This document shows, one piece after another, positions 37,309 through 48,083 of a stretch of DNA of 64,000 nucleotides. The first letter of the stretch is position 1; every line of letters begins with the position of its first letter. The position numbers were made by a program, and so were the translations under genes. The notes beneath the pieces are model-generated. The model saw nothing but the letters and a program-made list of their open reading frames with translations. It was not told the origin of the DNA and made no database searches. The stretch comes from Neopestalotiopsis rosae (taxonomy: Eukaryota; Ascomycota; Sordariomycetes; Amphisphaeriales; Sporocadaceae), in NCBI GenBank assembly GCA_023078685.1, contig JALGAS010000005.1:3968001-4032000 (forward strand), read 5' to 3'.

Positions 37309-40065
37309 CTTGTCCCAAGAAGTGACGATGACAAGACTGCCTTGCCTATTACAACCCAATCGCCTACACCCTTTTTTGCTTTGTTGAACCACCCTTTGAG
37401 CTTCGAGCACATACCTGGCCCTTACCTCACGTTTTAATTTCATCATGAGCGCGAAAGTCGATTTTGTTTTGGACACATTGTGTTGAAAGTTTGGAGTTCT
37501 GGCGAGATCTGTTTGGGACGCATTGCATTGCTTGCATATACCCAGGACTTTCTTTTCGATTATATACCCCCCATTTTGTAAATGGGTTTGTTGCATTCTG
37601 CTTCGGCATCAGATTGAGTATCATTGGCGGTCGACCTTGGCATCAGATTTGCGCCGGGTCGTGCTAGATGGATGTACATTTAATTCTACGGGAGGTTGGA
37701 CAGGTTGAACCCCGTATCCTAAGGATGGACACTAATAGGGAAAAACGGAGCGAAGTAAGTGTATTCACGACATCGATGACGATGCGTCTACATTTGCGGG
37801 ATAGATTATGAGACGATCTTATGTCGCTGCTGGAATGACATAGAGGCTCAGTTGAAGAAAATTGTCAGTAGGACAAAATCAAGCAATTACTCATGAATCC
37901 TTCAAGATGACCGTTGGTACTGTGAGCAAAAATTGCAAACTTAGCCATAATATGCGTGTCGTAACATGATAGCACACTCGAATACCAAGCACTTTACCGT
38001 CCGTTGTGAATCCCCTCTTCATCCGAATATAGTCTTATGTACGATGCGTATTATGTAATTTCACGACCTTACGCTAGGTTTCACGTACATAGTACGCTCT
38101 GGCGCACATAGCCCGGCAGGCAAATACACGTATCCTAACGAATCGTATTATCCACCTGAAGAAGCCACTTCTGGAGATATGGGACACGAGCTATTACGAG
38201 TTCGTATACATCAATAATAGAAACTAGACTATTGAGCGGCTCCTACCAGCAAAGCGCCGGAGCAACGATGCATCAACGCTGCTTAGCCTCCGGTGCTAGA
38301 TCGCGGACCGGGTTGATCATCGATGCCAACCCTGTATCCGTCCGTCCCCCAACCACGTACCTCTCACTGACCATGGTCATGGCCCCCTTTGAGGTCGAGA
38401 GCTCGAACGTAAGATACCTTAGTAACGTATAAGATACCCCATGGTACCAGGGGTGCCTTCAAAGTTCAGGAGAGCAACGGAAGACTAAGACCAATTTGGC
38501 GTTACTGTGTTGATGTATATCTTTGTCCAATTACAATACGACAAGCCCAAAGTACTGGACGCGACCACGTTGGACGACATTTGTCAATAAAATGCTCACT
38601 TCATTACTGATGTGCCTGCGATTGTTTATCCATGGGAATAGCTTCGACGACGAGGAGAGAAACTCTTGTCATAACATGGACTTGGGGCTTGTCAAGTCAG
38701 CTCCCCCATGCGTCGTAACCTGCTTTCGAAAATCCGGGGTCCGGGGGTGCCCTAAGGGGCTCGATTGCAGAGTCCCCTGGCCTCTTTTCAAATGCGACAC
38801 CTGCAATTGGTTCTTCGCGCATACAGCGGCTGGCGCACCATGCAGGTCGATGGCGGTCGAGAAGTTGAGCTTGACATGACGACCTAGATGAGGACATTTG
38901 AGCGAGATGATAAGATTCTTATAAGCGACAAATGTCTTCCTTGAACGGGGCGGGCAGTATACCTGAACCTACAGAGTACTTCGCACTTGAACCTCAGGGT
39001 CTAGCAGCTGTTTATGGTCCGGCTTCTAGGTACACTCAAGTATACTTTCATTGTGCAGCCCGAGAAAGAAGCGCCTGTTTCATATCCATCTGCAAGTCAT
39101 GAGCAAGGCTTTGGATGATCATTTGTTTCTATTCCGTGTGGTGATCCGTCAAATGCAACACAACGGGACCTCGAGAGTACAAATACAAGTAGCAAACAAC
39201 TGAACGGGTTTAGTGCCCCAGATCCCGCTGTCAAACGTGAAGGTGGGAGGTGCCGAGGTCATAGCGCAAGTTGGATGACACGCCAGCGTTATCCAAGACC
39301 ACATGTCTTGTATACATTATCAATGATCTCATCTCCCCCAGGAAATCCAAATCGAGAAGATGGTGGATGAATAGAAATATTGCAAGATTTGATGGTCCCA
39401 AATATCAAGTGAGACAGGTATACAGAGTTTATGGCCAATTCAATGCTTGATAGCCCCTTACACTGTCGCCTGCATCAAAAGATTAACGTACTGTACCTCA
39501 CTAGGCCGGCGGTTGTGTAGGTCCCCTAACTCCACTCAATGGTCGCCTCGGCCAGGCACTTGAGACTGCTCACTGGTGAATTATGATTGCATCCCACCCG
39601 GGCGAAACAGCATCCACCAACCACTGGACCCCTTCTCTACCTGTGCCAAAAAGCTATGGTGGTTTTTCTTCTCTGAGCCGTCATTGTTTTTCAATCCTGA
39701 GCATCTCTTTACCTCTTACAAGCTTGCCCTGTATCTAGACGGGAGCATCGATATCGCAACTCAATAAACCCCCGCCTCCTGTGCCTTTGTTGGCCTTCCT
39801 CGAGAAGTCCGTCCGTTCCTTAGCAATACGCGATTCAGTGAACGGCCCCTTTCCATCCGCGACCACACATTCCAAGCACCAGCGTCGTCCGTTGACGTGC
39901 ATTGCTTCATCCGAGAAAGCCTGCCTTTGTCCATCGCATTTGCTTCTCGCGGTGTACATGCGACCATTTTCGATTTTGTAGGCGACGAGCGCAATTGGAG
40001 TGGCAGTCTCAAAGCATTAAAGCTTCATCGATTCTTCGAATGATTGCGCCACTACGAGATCAACC
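37309..40065. other. Intergenic region upstream of the DUF3405 gene
   Basis: The left part is likely the LIM gene's 3' untranslated region and the right 500 bases the leader of the next gene. The middle contains only short open frames with no recognisable domains or plausible spliced continuation. Confidence 0.5.
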
Positions 40066-42436
40066 ATGTTAACAGTCCAACCACGGCGGCTGCTCGCGCG
40101 ACCCAAGGGCATATTGGTCATTGCAGCTTTCTTTGCAACCTTTTACTGGCTATTCCTCACTGGCGACTCAGCAGGCCCGATTCGCAGTGCCGACCTGCCG
40201 TCAGTTGGGTCTGCAGGACAAGCAGCCCCATTTGCTCCCGTTGTCCCGGACGTGGGCAAAGCGCAGCCAGCACAAAACCCCATTGAAGGCGACACGGAGA
40301 ACAGCTCGCCACAAGAGGCTGTAAAACAGATCGACGAAGACAAGGAACGTGAAAAGGAAAGGCAAAGGGAGAAGGAAAAGGAAGATCGCGATCGCTTCGA
40401 AGACAAGCTGCGCAAGGATTTTGAAAGAGAGAATGAGGAACTTGGAGCGTAAGTCTGCGGCACAGAATAATAGCCCTGGGCAATGAGACTTTCTCGACTA
40501 TAGCGTTACATGCTGACGAACCCCTCAATTTTACAGCGACCCCAAGGCCGGCGCCATCTACGGTTTGACTTTATCCACATTGTCCAACAAGGACGCCGAC
40601 CGGAAAAAGAAGTACGACGACGCTTTGAAGCCGGCCCAGACCAGCTTCGATTTCAGCACCGACCGGCCTCGCATTTACGACCCCTACCCGATTTACAATG
40701 ACGCAAAATGGAAGGCACTGAAGCGGGCCGAATACGTGCAGTGCAATGGCCCCGACGGTGTGCCCATTGAGGATATCATGGTCTTCAAGGGGTCTCCCAA
40801 GTCCATGCCGGCGCCCGGTTTTGGCAGTTACGATGTCCTTGACATGGACCAGAATCTTTGTTTTGAACGGCAAACTCGACTCAGTCCCTACGGCTATTCG
40901 CAGGCAGGCAAGTATGCAAAGACATCCGAGGACTGGAACACTGTCAAATGGGGCCAACTGCAAGAGCTGTGTCTAGAGAAGAACCAGGCCAGATTCCTTA
41001 AAAAGGGTGCTTCGAATCCTTACCTGGAAAGCAGGGACAATCACACAGCCGATACTGGTGACAGAAACGAGAAGCTGAAGAGGGCAGCAGAATCGAATCA
41101 AAACGATGCAAGTGCCAAGCCTCAACTCAGGCGCAGACTGTCCACTCAGCGCCTCACCGAGTCCCTCACCGAGTCGAGCAAGACTATCGAAAAGGAGGAA
41201 CGGACTGCTCTGCTCATTCGCACATACACGGGAAAGCAATACAGCGAGAACGACATGCAGATTGTCCGTTCGCTGGTCACAGAGCTATCGCTGCGTACTG
41301 GTGGTCAATACCACGTTTATCTGTTTGTCCAAGTCAAGGATGAGTCCGCCGACATCTGGCGAGATGAGGCAGCCTACGAACGAGTTCTGCGCAGTGCGGT
41401 ACCCCCAGAGTTTGTCGACATGACAATCCTCTGGAATGATGAAGCCACCCAGTCGACATACCCGAAATTGACAGGAGACCAAGCCACCGTTCACTTTGCC
41501 CAGTGGCTTTCTGTGCAAAAGTTCGCACAGGAGTATACGGAATACGACTACGTCTGGAACTGGGAGCTCGATTCGCGTGTCACTGGCCATCATTACGAGT
41601 TTCTAGAGAAGCTGGTTGCCTTTGCCAAGAAGCAACCTCGTCGCGGTCTGTGGGAGCGTAACGAGCGTTATTATATCCCCGGAGTTCATGGTGATTATGA
41701 CACGGAGTTTCGGGAGGAGGTCGAGAGCCACGCCGTGAATGGTTCCGTCTGGGGCGCTCCCGATCTGCCGTTCATCGATCCGATCGGGCCAAAGCCGCCA
41801 GTGAAGAAGCCGGAAAACGACGATTACGAGTGGGGTGTTGGAGAGGAAGCTGATCTGATCACTCTTGCGCCCATCTTCAATCCTATTGACAGCGGTTGGA
41901 TCATGGGAAATGATATTCTTGGATACAACGACTCGACTCACGATTCCCTCGATGTGCCACGACGGGCAACTATTATTACACAGTCCCGGGTCTCGAGGCG
42001 CTTATTGAACATCATGCACGTGGAGAACTTGCGTGGAAACCATGTTTTCTCGGAGATGACGGCACAGACTGTTGCTCTGCTTCACGGTCTAAAGGCGGTT
42101 TATGCCCCCATCCCAGTCTTCTTTGATCGTCCTTGGTCGAGTAAGCAACTGGCCAAGTGGTTCAACGGCGGCAATAATGGCGAAAGTGGCGGTGTTGGTA
42201 GCGCCATGGGCTGGGGCCAGGAAGCTCGTTTCGCCGGGAGTACGTGGTATTATCGCGCCAACCCGCCTCAGCGCATGTATCTCAACTGGATGGGCTGGGA
42301 GGATACTGAAGTTGGCGGGCCTGACTGGGAAGACCTGTACGGACGCCCTTGTCTCCCGCCCATGATTTTGCACCCGATCAAAGACGTGCTGGAGACGGAG
42401 CCAGGTCATTCGAGCGAGTCGAGGCTGCCGTACTGA
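40066..42436 (+). CDS. DUF3405 type II membrane protein
   Basis: Protein of 760 residues whose biochemical role is not established. Two exons, 40066-40448 and 40537-42436, join in phase across an Ala codon. A single hydrophobic helix near the N-terminus (GILVIAAFFATFYWLFL, about residues 15-31) behind a short basic tail predicts a type II signal anchor with a lumenal C-terminal domain, as in Golgi glycosyltransferases. Residues 85-128 are a highly charged Glu/Lys/Arg run likely to form a coiled coil or stalk. The large domain matches my recollection of the fungal DUF3405 family: ALLIRTYTGKQY, HVYLFVQVKDES, YDYVWNWELDSRVTGHHYEF, DIPLG-like spacing, VFFDRPW, and a DWEDLYGRPCLPPMILHPIK end. The YVWNWELDSR segment resembles the acidic metal/nucleotide-sugar site of glycosyltransferases, but this is inference. 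Confidence 0.8.
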
Positions 42437-44501
42437 GTTGAGAAACGGCAGCACCAATATGATGCCAGCGTAACGTTGGATTTAGTGCATAGCCCTCTGG
42501 CTTCGGAGTTTGCTGCTCACGTATTAGGTCATATGGCACATGGATCATTGACACTAAGCCTTACAGAGGCAAAAGAGGTATAGGAACCTGTGAGCAGCCA
42601 TCTGGTAAGCACGAAGACTGCGGGGAGATCTCCGCGTGTTTCAGATAATTTTTAGGCATGGGTATGGCGTTACTAGGTGTCTTGGTATTGTTGCATGATG
42701 GCGACCTGAATCCTCAGTCCACAAAGATTCATATGGAGAACATCAAAGGGGGCATTCTACAAAACTCCAGTACAAAAGAAACATGGGGCATATTTACAAC
42801 ATTTCATTAAATTTGAGAGAATTCATGTCCTTGCTCTTGCGGTCCCGGAATATGCGCTATAATTCGCTGTGAGGAAATGATAATACCCCTCAAATCCTAC
42901 ACCGACTGACTTATAAAGCCCGCCAGCCCGCCACCGCTGCTCATATGAGCAATGATGCTCTGTGACCTCGGAATGTCCGGACACGCCCTTTTCTCGACAC
43001 AGCCGCGGGCAAGAATCCAATGAGAGCAAAGTCCTCACTGAGACTGGAAGATGATCACGGCGGGATCTGAGCGGGATCTGGGTTGTCGCGAGATCTGACG
43101 GTCTTGGCGTCGGAATCGGTATCGCAAACGGTGCGCTCTCCTCTGATTGACGCCCACATCCCGATACACGATCCCGGTATAATATAAGATTGGAAAATTA
43201 TATGAACATCACGGACCGCATTTCTCTCAATTTGAGCAAGCAAAAAAACAACCTGACTGCACTGGGCAGCCTCGTGACTTGACTTAGTAATCGCCCGCTT
43301 CCGCCCGATGGCATTATTACCCATGAGGCATGAGTATCCGGGTCGTACCACGGGCAGTGCGCGGTCATGATGGCGGAATATATATTTCATGTTGGGGATG
43401 GAAACAGGCTGATCACGTAAGCGCCGCGATTCGGATGCCAGATGAGGGTTCCGCGTGTCTTCAGCCTCTTCAACAGAAATGAACCAATGGCAGCCGAGGA
43501 GAGAGGCGTATAGAATAGCGAATAGGCATCTACGATGTCGTACACACCGTCATGTGGTGTTTTTGCTTTTTCTTCATGCACAGTCCAGTGACGAGCATAT
43601 TTGTGCATTTGGCGGACAGGAACGAGTGTGCTTATGTATGTCAGACGTGCTCGGTTACACGAGGGATGGTAGCTTTTGTGGCTGTACCCGCCGCCACCTG
43701 CTTACCCTTGGCAGTCTGTGCAGAATCTTACGCCCCTGCCTTCTCAAAAGTCCTCGACATAGGAACTAAATACTTAATGAACGCCTGATGAGAGGTTGAG
43801 GATGAGTCGGCCATGATTCAGACACCAGGCGGCGACTATGCTGGACTCCGCAACTCCGCGCGCGCAATACAATGCAGTAGCATTTCAGCTGGCCACGAAG
43901 AAAAGTTTCTTTGCCTGGGTGAATATGAGTCTTTTGTATCGGAGTCTTCAGCCCCACTGCTAGCACGAGGAGGATGTCTCTCATCAGACAATCTTCAACG
44001 TGGTATTCGTAGTATAGATGTAACATTTGCGAAGATCATCCCGAGAGCGGAGAACCCTACCCTGGCAGTAGTAGGAGCAGCAGCATTTGAAGGAGGAGAA
44101 TAAGTTTGTTGAGCTGATCAATAATCCACCGCTGAGTCGTCGTAACGTGGTGTCTATGGCATGAGACCAGCCAATAAGTTCCTAGAAGGCCGGGGGGTAG
44201 GGCTCGACAAGGAAAGCTCCCAAGTAGATCACAGCAATAGCCTATCTCGCTATACTCTGTATGTACATGATGACAGCTGTAATGAACCCAGTAAGGCATG
44301 TAATCCGGGTCTTTTTAGACAAGTTGCATTTTTATGCATCTCTCTAATATCAAACAAGGTTTAACTTCTTTTTATAGTCCTTCTTCTTAATCTAACCAAG
44401 ATATTTAGCCCATATCGTGTCCCATATTTCTTAACATCACCAACATTGTCACTAACTTTAGCAGCAAGCATAAAAACACACTAAGTTATTTATTACATAG
44501 T
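42437..44501. other. Intergenic region before the small Zn2Cys6 gene
   Basis: No gene is supported. Short frames on both strands near 43.05-43.8 kb have no recognised domain. From about 44290 to 44500 the base composition turns clearly AT-rich (many TAA, TTA and CTAA words), just before the small regulator's start. Confidence 0.45.
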
Positions 44502-45321
44502 ATGACAACATCGCAAGGACACAATCGACGCTCTTCCAGTCCACCACGGCGACAGAGGGCCTGCCAGCCATGCTCGAAGGCCAAAGCGCGTTGCAATTAT
44601 CCAGACAACGACCTTGCGAGTGGATGTGATCGGTGAGCAGTTCTGTTTTCCCCAAACGATCACTTGTCCATGAGGATGGCGCTTCTTGCAAGTATTGTTG
44701 CTGATTTGTGGAACTTCTAGGTGTCGCCGTGTCATGATATCCTGTGTTCCACAAACTACAAAGTTCATAAGAAGACCGAGACAGTTAAAACCTGACTCAA
44801 GGTGCGTTATCTATTGATATCTAGCAGAGATAGCTAGTAGACTCCTGTGCCAACCTCTTGAAGAGTAAGTCGACGAACATATTCTAACCAGTTGGTCTAG
44901 CCGTCCAAGTTCTGTCGAGCCAAATGTCACTTCACCGTCAATGGAGACATATTCGGATCCGCCTGTATCATCGAGCGACAGCTATGAACCTAATGGTGGA
45001 GGAATCATGAGCGCAACGACACCAATAATGATGCCCAGCAACTACGACGACAATGACCAGAGCTTATCGCAGCCTTACTACCAGAACATGTATCACCAGC
45101 CTGTACAACAGTATTTCCCGATGCCGGAAATGATGCCTCAAAGTCTGTACCAAGATGGCACACAAAACTACATCAACTCTCCTTACCCACGAAACCACGA
45201 CACGACAACGTGGGTCCAGACGAACCAGATGGTCATGCCATTCAGTAGTGCACCCTACGAGTTCGGGATGCCCTATGCTACCACCAACCAGGACTTTCTG
45301 TACTGCGCGCAAAACCCCTGA
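44502..45321 (+). CDS. Very small Zn2Cys6 zinc-cluster protein
   Basis: Predicted DNA-binding protein of only 210 residues. Three exons, 44502-44632, 44721-44801 and 44901-45321, join in phase. The N-terminus is basic and Ser/Arg-rich, followed by the zinc cluster ACQPCSKAKARCNYPDNDLA ... CDRCRRRVMISC (six cysteines, spacing 2-6-10-2-7). The cluster is interrupted by the first intron between the fourth and fifth cysteines. A short basic linker (KFIRRPRQLKP) comes next. The remaining 140 residues are rich in Met, Pro, Gln, Tyr and Ser (a Q/Y/M-rich tail that could be an activation region), ending at a stop after YCAQNP. There is no fungal-specific middle homology region, unlike the large regulator at 7 kb. 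It has no pathway cluster beside it. Target genes are unknown. Confidence 0.75.
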
Positions 45322-46300
45322 GAGGCAATAGGACCTGGATGGGGAAGAAAGGGCCTCAGGAAAAGACGCGTCATGGCCAAGGGCTCCAGACTCTTGTCCT
45401 CGGACAACCTTCGGAGAAAAGTCCCAAGGATGTGAAACTACAAAAGCCATCATCACCACTGCGCCGTTTTAGTTGCCTCGCCATCACCTTCTGCTCGTGA
45501 CCTCCCAAGGTCATATTACGGCGGGTCCACACGGCTGACATCTCCCCAGTGCCAGCCAGGGAAAAAAATGGCGCCGAAACGTCTGACAATGACCGACCGG
45601 GGAAGGAGTCCGAATGGTCCAATTACGCGCCCGCCGAAAAGCGGGCGCGTCAGCCCGTCACTTCCTGGATACGAAACAGCCTCGGTCAACTTTTTCTTTC
45701 GTTTGTGTGATGTGATGGTGGTACCACCCTCCGACGTTGAGAGTGAGGAAGGAAGGAATCACAAAGAGAGCATTTCTTCTACCCAAGTAGGCAGCATTTT
45801 TTTTTCCCCTGAAGAGGCGCGGACTTTTTTGTCTGGTGACTTCTTCAACTTTTACTTTGGGACGAACAAATGACACAACGTCATCTGTCTTGTCTCGTAT
45901 GTTCGGAAAGCCACCTCCTTCATCTTTGTTACGGTTTTGGAGGAGTTCAGGTAGTTGACCGTTGATGAAACGTTTTGGTAGTCACTTGCCTTGTGAAGCG
46001 CTCTGAAAAAGTATTTGAGATATAGATATCCGGCACCAGGAAAATAGGAAAATCAGTTTGTATGTAAATAGACGGCGTTGTAGTATATAAGTATTTAGAT
46101 AGAAGGAGAATAATTATGGATGTTTGAGCTCGACCTAGATCAAGAGAGCGTGAAGTGCTCCTCCTCATAAAAGTTCTTGGAAGGCTCTATGCACTTGTTG
46201 ACTTATGAGTATGAGACGGACTTACCAAGATAAAAATGTAGACCTTTCGCTCAAAGGGAAGAGCAGCTTTGAAGTCTCCACGCTTCCTACTCGAATTAGA
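45322..46300. other. Intergenic region downstream of the small Zn2Cys6 gene
   Basis: Non-coding by my reading. A short GC-rich inverted repeat occurs near 45625-45652 (ACGCGCCCGCC / GGCGGGCGCGT-like arms), and 45.95-46.2 kb is AT-rich. No supported gene. Confidence 0.4.
45624..45652. repeat. Short GC-rich inverted repeat
   Basis: The arms GCGCCCGCC and the near-complementary GCGGGCGCG flank a short GAAAA spacer, so the strand can fold into a stable hairpin. It lies about 300 bases after the stop of the small zinc-cluster gene. Its function is unknown. Confidence 0.4.
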
Positions 46301-47805
46301 TTTTCCTCGCGTATTTTTTGTTTTTCTCTCCTTCTATTCTCTCACAAATTCCTTACTCCCTCTTCTACCTTTCACTCTTTCTTCAAAACCTTGCCACCTC
46401 TTTGGCTGCTCTGACTATTCTCACACCTTCTCCAACACGTCAAGCTCTCTTGTACAGACCCCTGAAGAGTGAGCTTACTGAACCTCTCTTTTCCTCTACG
46501 CTGACCCAGGACCGGCATTCGTGTCAGCCGACTTTAGATCTTTTACTGACAGTCACGAAACCTCTCTCCTCCTGGCACCGTCGGGTGCGCATGTTGGGAT
46601 TGTTGAAGTGTGCAACAAGATCACCCAGTCAGCCATCAGTAAAACAGTGATGAACCGCCGCTACCCTCAAGACTCTTGGGTAGGGAGCTCGAGATTTTCC
46701 ACACAGGATTTCTTTCATCAGCCTCAATATCGCCTTTAATACCGCAAGATTCTATTGTCCTCACCACTATCAACCCAGACTACCAACGTCCCAGGCTCTC
46801 GTCGGCCGGCGTTTTGAAGGGCTGATTGGTCGAGTCAGTGTGATACCAGAAAGACATGGATCAAGACATGATGGATTACGAGTGCAGGCCTTGTGCATTC
46901 GCGGACATGGTTACATTGGAACATCTGAAAATGGGGGATTGATTGAATTCGATACGGAGAGTTTTCCTATAACTGGTTCTTTAAGCAGAATCTATCCCAA
47001 AGGTAAACACACTCCCCTCCCCAGCTAGCTACACCTATATGATTACGCGAACCGTTCACCGCTGACTGCCTGTCGGCCTAGTGAAAAGACAACCAAGCGG
47101 CCATGGTTCTCCCATGGATCGGTTTAATCGTTGGGGGCATTTTCTAGTGCGTGGCCATTATTATCATCCTGGGCCATCTGTACTGTCATAGACGATGCCG
47201 GCGCGTTGAAACCATCGGCCGCATTACGTCGAGGGAGACATTCGCGACCTCATCGTAGAGAAGCTATTTGGCCATGCGGAGGCGCTATCAAATTTTACGC
47301 GCGCCTGTCAGAGACTTCGAAGAGATGTCAACGACTTAATGGTAAGTACAGTTCGTTGCAAAAACTTGCAGACTTTCAACTCACTGGCCATAGGGGTATT
47401 TCAACACGAACAATCTCAGCTCTTGAGCAAATCTTTACAAAAGATGGCATTACAAAAGGTGCTACGATTTTTGATCTGGGGTTCCATCAATAGCCATCTA
47501 CGAAAACAGATCCAACAAGCCCAAAATCACTCACTCTTTGCTCTCTGGTGGCGAAAGAGCTTTTGTGTCCCCTGGCTGCGACTCTACTGGATTTTGCTCT
47601 ACTTAGTGGTGCCTCTATTCCCATGGCTCGAGATAATTCCTTCCGAGGCTTGATTCTGGAGCAACTCCAGGCCCTTAAGCAACGTGCCCTCACGCGTCAT
47701 ACCGTCAAGTATCGCGGCGTGAAGCATCCTCCCAAGAAGCGCCGTGCTCTGAGGCATCGTGCCTGGCGAAGGGAACAGGGATGCGACTGCGAGCACTATT
47801 GATGT
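46301..47805 (+). pseudogene. Possible decayed or unresolved gene
   Basis: A CT-rich leader-like tract (about 46310-46450) is followed by several short stretches that read like protein but in different frames. One is SGAHVGIVEVCNKITQSAIS (about 46577-46650). At 47103-47144 an ATG opens MVLPWIGLIVGGIF, which ends at an in-frame TAG; the same frame then reads CVAIIIILGHLYCHRRCRR, so the two halves together look like one membrane helix plus a basic stop-transfer end. A frame shift later, EGDIRDLIVEKLFGHAEALS reads well into RACQRLRRDVNDLM. Another open stretch, 47548-47802, ends in a very basic tail. One good intron candidate is 47002-47081. I could not join these into one open frame. Either the gene is inactivated or my exon model is incomplete. 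Confidence 0.3.
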
Positions 47806-48083
47806 GGGGTGGCGCAAATGGTGCTCAAGGTAGAAGAAGACTGGCCAACCACCGCCAGATGGTTCGAACTCGCATGCATCTCATCGATACTATCGATCGG
47901 AACAATCGTGTTTGAACCCGACACATTTTGATATTGTCGCGACTTGCAGTTGCCTATTAGTATCTCTCGCCTAGCAGCAAGAAGAAATATTTCAATGACT
48001 TGTGTTCTTCATTTTGATTGTGCTTGTAAATACGTTGTGGATACATGGCAGATCAGAGAACATGATATGATGAGGACAAGGAT

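Noticed and set aside
43387..43608. 73-codon minus-strand frame
   Set aside because: Starts at a GTG, has no recognised domain and no conserved-looking spliced neighbours.
47815..47910. Possible tRNA near 47.8 kb (box A-like TGGCGCAAATGG, box B-like GGTTCGAACTC)
   Set aside because: The T-stem does not pair (G-A and A-C mismatches) and no matching acceptor stem is found.
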